NCBI GenBank assembly: GCA_026392465.1
Contig: JAPLCA010000015.1
Span: 62,001-126,000 of the forward strand
Length of the DNA: 64,000 nucleotides
Source: Propionibacteriales bacterium
Lineage (GTDB): Bacteria > Actinomycetota > Actinomycetes > Propionibacteriales > Nocardioidaceae
Reading direction: 5' to 3'
Part shown: positions 37,874 to 48,057 of the stretch, in pieces
Layout: each line of letters begins with the position of its first letter
Position numbering within the stretch: the stretch's first letter is position 1
The notes under the pieces: generated by a model
The model's database searches: none
The model's input: only the letters and a program-made list of their open reading frames with translations
Told to the model about the DNA's origin: nothing
Program-made: the position numbers and the translations under genes

Positions 37874-37998
37874 GAGATTCCCAGGTCGACCTGGGAATCT
37901 CGCCCAGGCACGAGGAACTCAGCCAGGCACGGCTTGCTTTCCGTGCTCCGCTGAGAATTCCGTGCTGCGACGCAGATTCCCAGGTCAGCCTGGGAATC
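37874..37998. repeat. Pair of GATTCCCAGG palindromes
   Basis: 37874-37901 is a perfect 28-bp palindrome (GAGATTCCCAGGTC and its complement). 37975-37998 is GATTCCCAGG-TCAG-CCTGGGAATC. Between them GGCACGG (37926-37932) pairs with CCGTGCT (37941-37947) and GAACTCAGC with GCTGAGAATTC, so the whole block is one nested dyad. The half-site is shared with 27206-27229. It lies between convergent genes. Confidence 0.7.
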
Positions 37999-38009
37999 TC
38001 GCCCTCGGG

Positions 38010-38963
38010 TCAGACCTCGGCGACGTGCACGACGGCGTCGCCACTGTTGACCACTGGAGCCTCGGTGCGGCCGATGACGACGCCGGACCGCTCGGCGTGG
38101 ACGAGGCGGACCCGCTTGCCGAAGGAGTCGAACAGCCCGCCAAGGCGCTGGCCCTCGACGACGTGCTCGCCGAGCCCGACCTCCAGGTGCAGCATGCCGG
38201 TGCCGCGGGCCCGGACCCAGCTGCTCCTGAACGACGCCTGGCTCGGGGTCGGCGGATCCTCGTCGAGCGGGTCGGTCATGCCGAGCGCGGCGAGCACCCG
38301 ACGCACGCCCCGCACGCCGGCCTCGATCGCCCACGCGTCCATGCGCCACGCCTCGCCCGCCTCGTAGAGCAGCACCGTCGCACCGGCCTCGCGGGCCGCG
38401 GCGCGCAGCGACCCGTCGCGGATACGGGCGTGCAGCATGACGGGTGCGGCGAACGCCTCCGCGAGCTCGCGCGTGCGGGGATCCTCGAGGTCGGCGCGGA
38501 TCTGGGGGAGGTTCGTGCGTCGGTCCGACCCGGTGTGCAGGTCGATGCCGACCTCGCACTTCGCGACGACCTCGGTCATCATCAGGTGCGCGATGCGCGA
38601 CGCGAGCGACCCGCGTGCCGACCCCGGGAACGACCGGTTGAGGTCGCGACGGTCGGGCAGGTAGCGGTCGCCGGTCATGAACCCGAGCACGTTGACGATC
38701 GGCACGGCGATGAGCGTCCCGCGCATGGTCTTCGGGTCGAGCTCGGCGAGCACCTGACGGACGACCTCGACGCCGACCGCCTCGTCGCCGTGGATGGCGG
38801 CGTCGACCCACACGGTCGGCCCGTCCTCACGACCGTGCACGACGCGCACCGGCAGGTCGACGTCGGCGCCGGTCACGAGTCGGGTGATCGGCAGCGACAC
38901 CGACTTCACCTGCCCCGGGCGCACCCGGATGGGGCCGATCTCGAAGGAGGGGCGCACCATCAC
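38010..38963 (-). CDS. Succinylglutamate desuccinylase/aspartoacylase family metallo-acylase
   Basis: 317 aa, M14-like zinc enzyme. Zn ligands are His and Glu of DAAIHGDEAVGVEV (near residue 58) and the His of GIDLHTGSDRR (near residue 140); Arg of GDRYLPDRRDLNRSFPG binds substrate carboxylate in relatives. The last 90 residues form a beta-barrel-like region (GTGMLHLEVGLGEHVVEG) found in this subfamily. It starts with GTG 38963 or ATG 38960, overlapping the protease-family stop. Forms with the Zn-protease-like and RimK genes a module known from amidoligase gene neighbourhoods. It may remove acyl or amino-acyl groups added by RimK-type ligation; this is inference. Confidence 0.83.
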   Translation of the reverse strand: MMVRPSFEIGPIRVRPGQVKSVSLPITRLVTGADVDLPVRVVHGREDGPTVWVDAAIHGDEAVGVEVVRQVLAELDPKTMRGTLIAVPIVNVLGFMTGDRYLPDRRDLNRSFPGSARGSLASRIAHLMMTEVVAKCEVGIDLHTGSDRRTNLPQIRADLEDPRTRELAEAFAAPVMLHARIRDGSLRAAAREAGATVLLYEAGEAWRMDAWAIEAGVRGVRRVLAALGMTDPLDEDPPTPSQASFRSSWVRARGTGMLHLEVGLGEHVVEGQRLGGLFDSFGKRVRLVHAERSGVVIGRTEAPVVNSGDAVVHVAEV

Positions 38964-39511
38964 CGTCCCCGGTTCCGGCGCCGCACGCGCACGGGTGGGC
39001 GGCCGCCGAGGTAGGAGGCGCTGGAGTCGACCAGGAAGCCCTGGGCCAGCGCCTCACGTCCGACGAGCATCCGGAACCCCATCTCGTCGCGCCGCGACAG
39101 CGTCACCTCCGCAGGCACCACCCGACCGGCGAGGTGCAGGTCGATGAGCACGACGTAGCGCTCCTCGACGTGGCCGGACGACGACCGCACCTCACGCAGG
39201 TCGAGCACGTCGAGCTCGACCTGCGTCGGGTCCTCGTCGCTGCCCTGCCAGGGGTGGATGCTGAAGCGGACGCGTCGCCCGCCGTCGTCCTCCAGGTCGA
39301 ACGCGTGGAGGGACGAGGTGCGCGCACCGGTGTCGATCTTGGCCTTGACCCACGGCACGCCCAGGTCGGGCAGACGCACCCACTCGCGCCAGCCCACCAG
39401 CGTCGGCGACGGACGGTCGGCACCGGGCTCGCCAGGAGGAGCGGACTGCGGGTCGGAGGTGTAGGAAGGGGGTTGCGTCAACCGTCCGTCCTTCCAGCTC
39501 GGGGAGTCCAT
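38960..39511 (-). CDS. RimK-associated ATP-dependent zinc protease family protein
   Basis: About 183 aa, family of retropepsin-like proteins that accompany RimK ligases (often called RimB or putative ATP-dependent zinc protease). Signatures are GWREWVRLPDLGVPWVKAKIDTGARTSSLHAF (active-site D-T-G in KAKIDTGARTS) and EMGFRMLVGREALAQGFLVDSS. The D-T-G suggests an aspartic-protease fold, not a zinc site. Start is uncertain: ATG 39511 shares two bases with the divergent rimK ATG, while TTG 39481 has a better ribosome site (GGAAGG). Overlaps the acylase start. Confidence 0.82.
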   Translation of the reverse strand: MDSPSWKDGRLTQPPSYTSDPQSAPPGEPGADRPSPTLVGWREWVRLPDLGVPWVKAKIDTGARTSSLHAFDLEDDGGRRVRFSIHPWQGSDEDPTQVELDVLDLREVRSSSGHVEERYVVLIDLHLAGRVVPAEVTLSRRDEMGFRMLVGREALAQGFLVDSSASYLGGRPPVRVRRRNRGR

Positions 39512-40700
39512 GAAGCTCGCGATCCTGTCACGTGCGCCTCGGTCGTACAGTACGCAGCGCCTGCGCACCGCAGCGCTCGACCGTGGTCACACCGTCAAGG
39601 TGCTGAACACCCTGCGCTTCGCGATCGACCTCTCCGGCGACGAGCCGGACCTGCAGTACCGCGGCAAGCCGCTGTCGCACTACGATGCCGCGCTGCCGCG
39701 CATCGGCAACTCCATCACCTACTACGGCACCGCGGTGGTGCGGCAGCTGGAGCAGATGGACGTGTACACGCCGAACACGTCGTGGGGCATCCAGAACTCG
39801 CGCGACAAGCTGCGGGCGAGCCAGATCCTCTCGCGCCACGACATCGGCATGCCGGCCACGACGTTCGTGCGCGACCGGGCCGACGTGATCCCGGCGATCG
39901 AGCGGGTCGGTGGCGCTCCGGTCGTCATCAAGCTGCTCGAGGGGACGCAGGGGATCGGCGTCATCCTCGCTCCGGAGATCAAGGTCGCCGAGGCGATCAT
40001 CGAGACCCTGCAGAGCACCCGCCAGAACGTGCTGATCCAGCACTTCGTCGCGGAGAGCAAGGGTCGCGACATCCGCGCGCTCGTGGTCGGCGACCGCGTG
40101 GTCGCGGCCATGCGACGTGTGGCGAAGGGCGACGAGTTCCGCTCCAACGTGCACCGCGGCGGCTCCGTCGAGCCGGTCACGCTCGACGCCGAGTACGAGC
40201 GGGTGGCGGTGCGCGCGGCGCAGATCATGGGTCTGCGGGTCGCCGGAGTCGACATGCTGGAGGGCGACGAGGGCCCCCTCGTGATGGAGGTCAACTCCTC
40301 GCCCGGGCTGGAGGGCATCGAGGCGGCCACCAACCTCGACGTCGCCGGGGCGATCATCGACCACATCGACAACCAGGTCGCCTTCCCCGAGATCGACGTG
40401 CGCCAGCGGCTCACCGTCTCGACCGGGTACGGCGTGGCGGAGCTGCTCGTGCAGGCCGCGTCGGACCTGGTCGGCACGCCGCTCGGCGAGAGCGGCCTGC
40501 GCGACCGTGACATCTCCGTCCTCACGCTGCAGCGCGGCACCCAGGTGATCCCGAACCCGCGCCGCTCCCACGTGCTCGAGGCCGGCGACCGGCTGCTGTG
40601 CTTCGGCAAGCTGGAGGAGATGCGCTCGATGATCCCGAGCCGCCGCAAGCGGATCCGCAAGGTCAAGCGGCTGCCGAAGGACCCGATCCACGAGGGGTGA
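39510..40700 (+). CDS. rimK: RimK-family ATP-grasp ligase with C-terminal TrkA-C (RCK_C) domain
   Basis: 396 aa. Residues 1-300 are a RimK-type alpha-L-glutamate ligase: KLAILSRAPRSYSTQRL start, TPNTSWGIQNSRDKLRASQIL, ATP-grasp VVIKLLEGTQGIGVIL (near residue 140), DIRALVVGDRVVAAMRR and the Mg-binding VMEVNSSPGLEGIE (near 262). Residues about 305-380 add a TrkA-C-like domain (LTLQRGTQVIPNPRRSHVLEAGDRLLCFGKLEEM), a ligand-binding module normally found in K+ channel regulators. E. coli RimK lacks it. ATG 39510 after GGGGAG. The substrate (ribosomal protein, peptide or cofactor) is unknown. Confidence 0.88.
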   Translation: MKLAILSRAPRSYSTQRLRTAALDRGHTVKVLNTLRFAIDLSGDEPDLQYRGKPLSHYDAALPRIGNSITYYGTAVVRQLEQMDVYTPNTSWGIQNSRDKLRASQILSRHDIGMPATTFVRDRADVIPAIERVGGAPVVIKLLEGTQGIGVILAPEIKVAEAIIETLQSTRQNVLIQHFVAESKGRDIRALVVGDRVVAAMRRVAKGDEFRSNVHRGGSVEPVTLDAEYERVAVRAAQIMGLRVAGVDMLEGDEGPLVMEVNSSPGLEGIEAATNLDVAGAIIDHIDNQVAFPEIDVRQRLTVSTGYGVAELLVQAASDLVGTPLGESGLRDRDISVLTLQRGTQVIPNPRRSHVLEAGDRLLCFGKLEEMRSMIPSRRKRIRKVKRLPKDPIHEG

Positions 40701-40800
40701 CGGCTCCCACTACGTCGGCTCGCGCGGCCTGTCAAGGCCATCCACCTCAACTCTGATGAAGCCTGTCGCACTCCGGCGAGCCCCTCCATCGTGTGGGGAC

Positions 40801-40819
40801 CGGCACCTTCCAGGTGCCG
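40801..40819 (+). promoter_or_regulatory. Hairpin before a small membrane protein gene
   Basis: CGGCACC-N5-GGTGCCG, 15 bp before the SD GGAGGAG of the next gene. It could end rimK transcripts or lie in the leader of the small gene. Confidence 0.45.
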
Positions 40820-40833
40820 AGATCGGAGGAGAC

Positions 40834-41052
40834 GTGAGCGGGCGCCGGCAGGTCCTCGCCGTCCTGCTCGTCGTGGTGGTCCTGCTCCCGATCGGGCTCG
40901 TGGGCCTGGGCGGGAGCGTAGGCTACGGCGCGGTCGAGCTGGTCGTGTGGCTGGTCGTCGTGGTGGCGCTCGTCGTCGCCCTCCTCGCCTGGGGTCGAGG
41001 ACCACACGACGTACGAGGCACTCGGGGGCAGGACCCGAGGATGAAGGACTAG
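40834..41052 (+). CDS. Small two-helix membrane protein
   Basis: 72 aa from a GTG start at 40834 with a strong GGAGGAG ribosome site. Hydrophobic segments at about residues 7-26 (VLAVLLVVVVLLPIGLVGL) and 32-53 (VELVVWLVVVVALVVALLAW) are separated by a short Gly-rich turn, and the tail is charged (RGPHDVRGTRGQDPRMKD). Not assigned to a family. Reality is supported by the ribosome site and the hydrophobic pattern. Confidence 0.55.
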   Translation: MSGRRQVLAVLLVVVVLLPIGLVGLGGSVGYGAVELVVWLVVVVALVVALLAWGRGPHDVRGTRGQDPRMKD

Positions 41053-41193
41053 ACATGAGGAGAAGCGTCGAAGGACACCTGCTCGACCGCCAGGTCAGCG
41101 AGCCCTGAGCCGCCCTGCCGTGCCGAACGGTCCAGGCGGGCGCGGCGACCGGGCGGGGAAGATCCGGACGGTCCAGGACGTTGCACCGCTGAC

Positions 41194-42288
41194 GTGAGTG
41201 CTCTTCTCGAACCCGTCACCCTCCGCGGCGTCACCGCCCGCAACCGCGTCTGGCTGGCGCCGATGTGCCAGTACTCGTGCTTCGCGCGCGACGGCGTGCC
41301 CACCGACTGGCACCTGGCGCACCTCGTGGCCCGCGCGGCGGGCGGCTTCGGCCTGCTCGTCACCGAGGCGACCGCCGTGGTGCCTGAAGGCCGCATCAGC
41401 CCGGAGGACACCGGTCTGTGGGACGACGCCCAGCAGGAGGCGTGGACGCGTGTCGTCGCGGCCGTGCACGAGCAGGGGACGCCGATCGGGGTCCAGCTCG
41501 CCCACGCGGGACGCAAGGCCTCGACCTTCGCCCCGTTCGCCGACCCGCGCGCCGCCTCCACCGGCGAGGGCAGCGTGCCGGTCGAGGAGGGCGGCTGGGA
41601 GACGGTCGCGCCGTCGGCCGTCGCCTTCCCGGGCTACGCGACGCCCCGGGCGCTGTCGCTCGAGGAGGTCCGCGAGCTCCCGGCCCGCTTCGCCGACGCC
41701 GCGCGGCGGGCCGACGCCGCCGGGTTCGACCTGGTGGAGGTGCACGCGGCGCACGGCTACCTGCTGCACCAGTTCCTGTCGCCGCTGTCGAACCAGCGCG
41801 ACGACGAGTACGGCGGCTCCTTCGAGAACCGCACGCGGCTGGTCGTCGAGGTCGTCGACGCGGTCCGTGCGGTCTGGCCCGACGACAAGGCGCTCGTGGT
41901 CCGGTTCTCTGGAACCGACTGGCTCGAGGGCGGCTGGACGTCGGCCGAGACCGCGCGACTGTCGCGCGAGCTCGCCGACCACGGCGTGGACCTCGTCGAC
42001 GTGTCGAGCGGTGGCCTGCTCCCCGCCGACATCCAGGTCGGCCCCGGGTACCAGGTGCCGCTCGCGCGCGAGGTGCGGGACGGCTCCGGCCTGCCCGTCG
42101 GCGCGGTGGGCCTGATCACCGAGCCCCAGCAGGCGGAGGACGTGCTGGAGCGGGGCGACGCCGACGTCGTGCTGCTGGCCCGTGCCGCGCTGCGCGAGCC
42201 GGGTTGGCCCCAGCGCGCCGCCCACGAGCTCGGTGACCCGCCCGCCGGCCTGTACCCGCCGCAGTACGAGCGAGGCGTCTGGCGCTGA
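41194..42288 (+). CDS. Old yellow enzyme-like NADH:flavin oxidoreductase (YqjM type)
   Basis: FMN-dependent ene-reductase of 364 aa. Typical YqjM-group features are RNRVWLAPMCQYSC (Cys near residue 27, which modulates flavin), the substrate-binding GVQLAHAGRKAS (near residue 100), VEVHAAHGYLLHQFLSPLSNQRDDEYGGSFENRTRL (His-x-x-His pair of the active site in AAHGYLLHQF), and the phosphate-binding ADVVLLARAALREP. It reduces activated C=C bonds in enals or enones; the physiological substrate is unknown. GTG start at 41194 without an obvious ribosome site; 141 bp of spacer before it show nothing clear. Confidence 0.9.
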   Translation: MSALLEPVTLRGVTARNRVWLAPMCQYSCFARDGVPTDWHLAHLVARAAGGFGLLVTEATAVVPEGRISPEDTGLWDDAQQEAWTRVVAAVHEQGTPIGVQLAHAGRKASTFAPFADPRAASTGEGSVPVEEGGWETVAPSAVAFPGYATPRALSLEEVRELPARFADAARRADAAGFDLVEVHAAHGYLLHQFLSPLSNQRDDEYGGSFENRTRLVVEVVDAVRAVWPDDKALVVRFSGTDWLEGGWTSAETARLSRELADHGVDLVDVSSGGLLPADIQVGPGYQVPLAREVRDGSGLPVGAVGLITEPQQAEDVLERGDADVVLLARAALREPGWPQRAAHELGDPPAGLYPPQYERGVWR

Positions 42289-42315
42289 CCCCGTCGGAGC
42301 CGCCACCATGAGCGG

Positions 42316-42612
42316 GTGGACGACGCGACCTGGACCTTCGACGCCGAGCTCTGGCGCGACGGTGCCTGGCACTTCGTGACCGTGCCCGACGACGTCTCCG
42401 ACGAGGTCGAGGAGCGCTTCGGCCCGACAGCGGCCGGCTTCGGCTCCGTGCGGGTCGAGGTGAGGGTCGGTGCGACGACGTGGCGCACGTCGGTGTTCCC
42501 GTCGGCACAGCAGCGCGCCTACGTGCTGCCGGTCAAGAAGCCGGTGCGGGCCGCCGAGGGCCTGGACGAGGGTGGCAGCGCGTCCTTCACGCTGCGGGTG
42601 CTCGCGCACTAG
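42316..42612 (+). CDS. DUF1905 domain protein
   Basis: 98-aa protein matching the DUF1905 family: WTFDAELWRDGAWHFVTVPDDVSDEVEERFG at the start, WRTSVFPSAQQRAYVLPVKKPVRAAEGLDEGG later. The pattern FPS...YVLPVKKPVR is typical. Function unknown; the family forms a small beta-barrel. GTG start at 42316, 6 nt after CACCAT. Its TAG stop is part of the -10 of the following gene. Confidence 0.82.
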   Translation: MDDATWTFDAELWRDGAWHFVTVPDDVSDEVEERFGPTAAGFGSVRVEVRVGATTWRTSVFPSAQQRAYVLPVKKPVRAAEGLDEGGSASFTLRVLAH

Positions 42613-42621
42613 GGTGACGCC

Positions 42622-42975
42622 GTGGATCCCCGCGACGTCCGACGCTCGGCGGCGTGGGCCGCGTGCGCCGGCATCGCCGGCGCCGGCACGCTGGTGCTCG
42701 TGCTGGCGGCGCAGCTGCTGCTCATGAGCACGACGCCCGTCGGCGGCGGCCTCGACCTCCCGGCGTCGGCCGCGGACGCGATCTCGTCGTCCGTCCGTCA
42801 GAAGGGTCTGCTGCTGGCGGTGGTGAGTGTCGTGCTGGTCGTGGGCGGGGGCCTCGGTGCGCGCCGGCTCAAGCCGGACGGACCCTTCCGCGCCTGGTGG
42901 GGCCTCGCCGCGGTCGTCGTGGGTCTGCTGGGCGCGGTCGTCCTGCCACGTCTGGTCCTCGCACTGCCCGGCTGA
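42622..42975 (+). CDS. Small membrane protein
   Basis: 117 aa with three hydrophobic segments at about residues 12-36, 60-80 and 90-113 and a basic loop (RRLKPDGPFRAW) between the last two. GTG start at 42622, 6 nt after TAGGGT (42610-42615), where the first three bases of the -10 are the stop codon of the DUF1905 gene; it thus has its own leaderless promoter. No family is recognised. A short Ser-rich loop (SSSVRQK) precedes the second helix. Confidence 0.6.
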   Translation: MDPRDVRRSAAWAACAGIAGAGTLVLVLAAQLLLMSTTPVGGGLDLPASAADAISSSVRQKGLLLAVVSVVLVVGGGLGARRLKPDGPFRAWWGLAAVVVGLLGAVVLPRLVLALPG

Positions 42976-43034
42976 CCCGTCCCGGCCGCCGGGGCGCGTG
43001 TCTCCGCCTGGAGTCTCTCTGCCCTGCCTCGGGT

Positions 43035-43052
43035 GACGCAGGATCCTGCGTC
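43035..43052. repeat. 18-bp perfect palindrome
   Basis: GACGCAGGATCCTGCGTC, isolated in the 182-bp spacer between two small membrane-protein genes. It could be the core of a terminator or an operator. The rest of the spacer shows nothing I can name. Confidence 0.5.
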
Positions 43053-43157
43053 CCCCGCAGCGGGCCCGGTCCCTCACCCGCCGCGCGCGGGTGGTCGGGC
43101 GGCGCGAGGTCCTGGGACGGGTCCACCGGGCCGACGCGACGGTCTAGTCTCGTGCGC

Positions 43158-43529
43158 GTGGACGGGACCGACGTGGGGCGCAGCCTCGGCTGGGGCGTGG
43201 CGCTCGGTGGCGCGCTGGGGACGACGCTCACGCTCCTGTTCTCGGTGGGGGCCCGTTACCTCCTCGGCACGGAGGGGCTCGCGGTGCCCGGCGGGACCTC
43301 CGAGGTGACGATCACGGGGAGCGACCTCGCGCGCTACGTCCTCGTCACCGCGATCGCGAGCGCGGTGGTGCTCGTCGGCTGCCTGGTGGCCCTGTGGGTG
43401 CTGCGTCCGCGCAGCCTGCGCGGCTCCGCGATCGCCCTCGTCGTGGTCGGCGTGCTGATCGGTTTCGCGGCCCTGCCGTGGCTCGTCAACACGGCCGCGG
43501 CGCTCGCCCTCGGCGACGTCACGGCCTGA
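43158..43529 (+). CDS. Small membrane protein upstream of purL
   Basis: 123 aa with three hydrophobic segments (about residues 8-32, 58-82 and 93-115) and a positive loop RPRSLRGS between the last two. GTG 43158 is preferred over GTG 43152 because it sits 7 nt after TAGTCT (43145-43150). The gene ends 49 bp before purL, which has its own promoter. No family assignment. Confidence 0.58.
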   Translation: MDGTDVGRSLGWGVALGGALGTTLTLLFSVGARYLLGTEGLAVPGGTSEVTITGSDLARYVLVTAIASAVVLVGCLVALWVLRPRSLRGSAIALVVVGVLIGFAALPWLVNTAAALALGDVTA

Positions 43530-43566
43530 CGCGCCGACAGTCCACCGGCACGGACACGCCCGCCGA

Positions 43567-43579
43567 TAGGATTCTCAGG
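43567..43579 (+). promoter_or_regulatory. Leaderless promoter of purL
   Basis: TAGGAT at 43567-43572, then 6 nt, then the purL GTG. Same hexamer and spacing as guaB. No SD sequence. Confidence 0.55.
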
Positions 43580-45873
43580 TGACCGACGCCCCGCTGCCCG
43601 ACAGCCCGCGCCAGCTCGACACCGTCGCCCACGCGAAGGAGACGCCCGAGCGCGAGCTCCCGTGGGCCGAGCTGGGGCTCAAGCCCGACGAGTACGAGCG
43701 GATCGTCGAGATCCTCGGCCGTCGCCCCACCGGCGCGGAGCTCGCCATGTACTCGGTCATGTGGAGCGAGCACTGCTCCTACAAGTCCTCCAAGGTGCAC
43801 CTCAAGAAGTTCGGCGAGCTGCCGCAGGAGACGCCGCTCGGCAAGACGCTTGCCGGCATCGGCGAGAACGCCGGCGTCATCGACATCGGCCAGGGCTACG
43901 CCGTGACCTTCAAGGTCGAGTCGCACAACCACCCGTCCTACGTGGAGCCCTACCAGGGCGCCGCCACCGGCGTCGGCGGCATCGTCCGCGACATCCTCGC
44001 CATGGGCGCCCGCCCGGTCGCCGTCATGGACCCGCTGCGCTTCGGCCCCCTCGACGCCCCCGACACCTCCCGCGTGCTGCCCGGCATCGTGGCCGGCGTC
44101 GGCGGCTACGGCAACTGCCTCGGCCTGCCGAACATCGGCGGCGAGGTCGTCTTCGACGACACCTACCTCGGCAACCCGCTCGTCAACGCGCTGTGCGTCG
44201 GCGTCCTGCGCCACGAGGACCTCCACCTCGCGTTCGCGTCCGGCGTCGGCAACAAGGTGGTCCTCTACGGCGCCCGCACCGGCGGCGACGGCATCGGCGG
44301 CGTGTCGGTGCTCGCGTCCGAGACCTTCGACGCGGATGGTCCGGCGAAGCGACCCAGCGTCCAGGTCGGCGACCCGTTCATGGAGAAGCTGCTCATCGAG
44401 TGCACGCTCGAGCTGTTCGCGGCGAAGGTCGTCAACGGCATCCAGGACCTCGGCGGTGCCGGCCTGTCGTGCGCCACGAGCGAGCTGGCCAGTGCCGGCG
44501 ACGGCGGCATGCACGTCGAGCTCGACACGGTGCCGCTGCGCGACCCGTCGCTCTCGCCCGAGGAGATCCTCATGAGCGAGAGCCAGGAGCGCATGATGGC
44601 GGTCGTCGAGCCCGAGCACCTCGACGCGTTCATGGCCATCTGCGAGAAGTGGGACGTCGAGGCCGTCGTGGTCGGCGAGGTCACCGACGGCGACCACCTG
44701 GTCATCGACTGGCACGGCGAGACCATCGTCGACGTGCCGCCGCGGTCCGTCGCGCACGACGGACCGACCTACGAGCGCCCCTACGCGCGCCCGGAGTGGC
44801 AGGACGCGCTGCAGGCCGACACGGCCGAGCAGCTGCCGCGGCCCGGCACCGGCGAGGAGCTCGGCCGTCAGGTCGTGCAGGTGGTCACGAGCCCGAACCT
44901 CGCCGACAAGTCGTGGGTCACCGACCAGTACGACCGCTACGTGCAGGGCAACACGGTGCTCGCGCAGCCCGAGGACGCCGGCATGGTCCGCGTCGACGAG
45001 ACCACCCACCTGGGCGTGGCCGTCTCGACCGACTGCAACGGCCGCTTCGCCAAGCTCGACCCGTACGCGGGGGCGCAGCTCGCGCTCGCCGAGTCGTTCC
45101 GCAACGTCGCCGTGTCGGGTGCGCTGCCGCTGGCCGTCACCGACTGCCTCAACTTCGGCTCGCCGGAGGACCCGGCGGTCATGTGGCAGTTCGAGCAGGC
45201 GACCCACGGCCTGAAGGACGCCTGCGCCGAGCTCGGCATCCCCGTCACCGGCGGCAACGTCAGCTTCTACAACCAGACCGGCGAGACCGCGATCCTCCCG
45301 ACGCCCGTGGTCGGCGTGCTGGGCGTCATCGAGGACGTCCGCCAGCGCGTGCGCCAGGGGTTCACCCGCGACGGCGACCACCTGCTCGTGCTCGGCGACA
45401 CCCGCGAGGAGCTCTCGGGCGGCGCGTGGGCGCACACCGTGCACGGACACCTCGGCGGTCTGCCGCCGACGGTCGACCTCGCCGCGGAGCAGGCCCTGGC
45501 CGCCGTGGTGCGCGAGGCCGGGCGTCTCGGCCTGCTCACGTCGGCGCACGACCTGTCCGACGGCGGCCTGGCCATGGCCCTCGCCGAGGGCGCCTTCGCG
45601 CACGGTGTGGGCGTGCAGCTGCAGCTCGACGACGACCCGTTCGTCCAGCTGTTCAGCGAGTCCGCCGCGCGCGCCCTCCTGGCCGTGCCCGAGCACCACC
45701 ACGACGAGGTCGTCCAGATCGCGGAGGAGCACGGCGTCACGCTCACCTCGGTGGGTCGCACGGGCGGGTGCTCCTTCGAGGTGGCCGGCCAGTTCACCAT
45801 CGACGTCGACGACCTGCGCGACGCCTGGCGTCGGACGCTGCCCGCGGCGCTCGGCCCGATCCTGGAGGCCTGA
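43579..45873 (+). CDS. purL: Phosphoribosylformylglycinamidine synthase subunit PurL
   Basis: ATP-dependent synthetase subunit of the FGAM synthase complex, fourth step of purine synthesis. The 764-aa protein is of the small PurL type, so it needs separate PurQ (glutaminase) and PurS. Landmarks are [18 protein letters not shown] near residue 35, [16 protein letters not shown] near 57, the Mg-binding [19 protein letters not shown] near 117, [17 protein letters not shown], and [17 protein letters not shown] near 288. GTG start. purQ and purS are not next to it, unlike the purSQL order in many actinobacteria. An SCP-like gene follows after 5 bp. Confidence 0.97.
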   Translation: MTDAPLPDSPRQLDTVAHAKETPERELPWAELGLKPDEYERIVEILGRRPTGAELAMYSVMWSEHCSYKSSKVHLKKFGELPQETPLGKTLAGIGENAGVIDIGQGYAVTFKVESHNHPSYVEPYQGAATGVGGIVRDILAMGARPVAVMDPLRFGPLDAPDTSRVLPGIVAGVGGYGNCLGLPNIGGEVVFDDTYLGNPLVNALCVGVLRHEDLHLAFASGVGNKVVLYGARTGGDGIGGVSVLASETFDADGPAKRPSVQVGDPFMEKLLIECTLELFAAKVVNGIQDLGGAGLSCATSELASAGDGGMHVELDTVPLRDPSLSPEEILMSESQERMMAVVEPEHLDAFMAICEKWDVEAVVVGEVTDGDHLVIDWHGETIVDVPPRSVAHDGPTYERPYARPEWQDALQADTAEQLPRPGTGEELGRQVVQVVTSPNLADKSWVTDQYDRYVQGNTVLAQPEDAGMVRVDETTHLGVAVSTDCNGRFAKLDPYAGAQLALAESFRNVAVSGALPLAVTDCLNFGSPEDPAVMWQFEQATHGLKDACAELGIPVTGGNVSFYNQTGETAILPTPVVGVLGVIEDVRQRVRQGFTRDGDHLLVLGDTREELSGGAWAHTVHGHLGGLPPTVDLAAEQALAAVVREAGRLGLLTSAHDLSDGGLAMALAEGAFAHGVGVQLQLDDDPFVQLFSESAARALLAVPEHHHDEVVQIAEEHGVTLTSVGRTGGCSFEVAGQFTIDVDDLRDAWRRTLPAALGPILEA

Positions 45874-45878
45874 GGCCG

Positions 45879-46268
45879 GTGGCGCGGCCCACGGTGGGGC
45901 TGACGCCCGAGGTGGTCGACGGCCTGCTCGCCCGGCTCGACGACGGCGACGCCTCGCGCGAGGTGCTCAAGCCTCTCGTGAAGCACTACCTCGGCGAGCT
46001 GGCGCGCAGGGCGCCGGGACGCAGCGTCGAGGTGCGCGTGCCGCCGTACGCGGCCGTGCAGTGCATCGAGGGCTCCACCCACACGCGAGGCACGCCCCCG
46101 GCCGTCGTCGAGATGGACGCGGCCACCTGGATCGCGCTCGCGCGGGGCCAGGTCGCGTGGGCGGAGGCCGCCGCCGACCGGACGCGTGTCCGGGCGTCCG
46201 GGCAGCGGTCCGACCTGTCGCCGCACCTCCCTCTCGACGCTCCCGCGGCGGCCGACCGGGACGTCTGA
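45879..46268 (+). CDS. Sterol carrier (SCP)-like family protein
   Basis: 129 aa, actinobacterial SCP-like family often found after purL. Features are the helical start (VVDGLLARLDDGDASREVLKPLVKHYLGEL), RSVEVRVPPYAAVQCIEG and PAVVEMDAATWIALARGQVAWAEAAA, where the DAATWIALARG helix is the typical SCP signature. It probably binds a hydrophobic ligand. The link to purine synthesis is not understood, but the 5-bp spacing implies cotranscription with purL. GTG start at 45879. Confidence 0.78.
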   Translation: MARPTVGLTPEVVDGLLARLDDGDASREVLKPLVKHYLGELARRAPGRSVEVRVPPYAAVQCIEGSTHTRGTPPAVVEMDAATWIALARGQVAWAEAAADRTRVRASGQRSDLSPHLPLDAPAAADRDV

Positions 46269-46283
46269 CGCCGACGTCCCGGC

Positions 46284-46396
46284 CGCCCCGACCGGGGCGT
46301 TGCGAACTTTCCCGACCGCGCGAGAACCTGTTCATTCTGTGTATGCTGTGGACCACAACGGTCCCGGCCCACACCCCTGGAGGGTCGGGGCCGTTG
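46284..46396. terminator. Two hairpins and a promoter-like TATGCT between convergent genes
   Basis: CGCCCCG-AC-CGGGGCG at 46284-46299, followed by a T-containing stretch, ends the purL unit. AACGGTCCCGGCCC (46357-46370) pairs imperfectly with GGGTCGGGGCCGTT (46383-46396) and fits a terminator for the minus-strand ligase. Between them, a locally AT-richer stretch contains TATGCT (46342-46347); a transcript from here would be little more than the second hairpin. Confidence 0.6.
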
Positions 46397-46421
46397 CTGC
46401 GTCCGGGGGCACGACCGGAGG

Positions 46422-47984
<1,563 letters not shown>

Positions 47985-48057
47985 GGGCGCTCCTCTGTGG
48001 CGTAGGTCACGCCAGCCTAGAGGGCGCCCGGTCACCCGGGGAAGAGCCGAACGCCGG

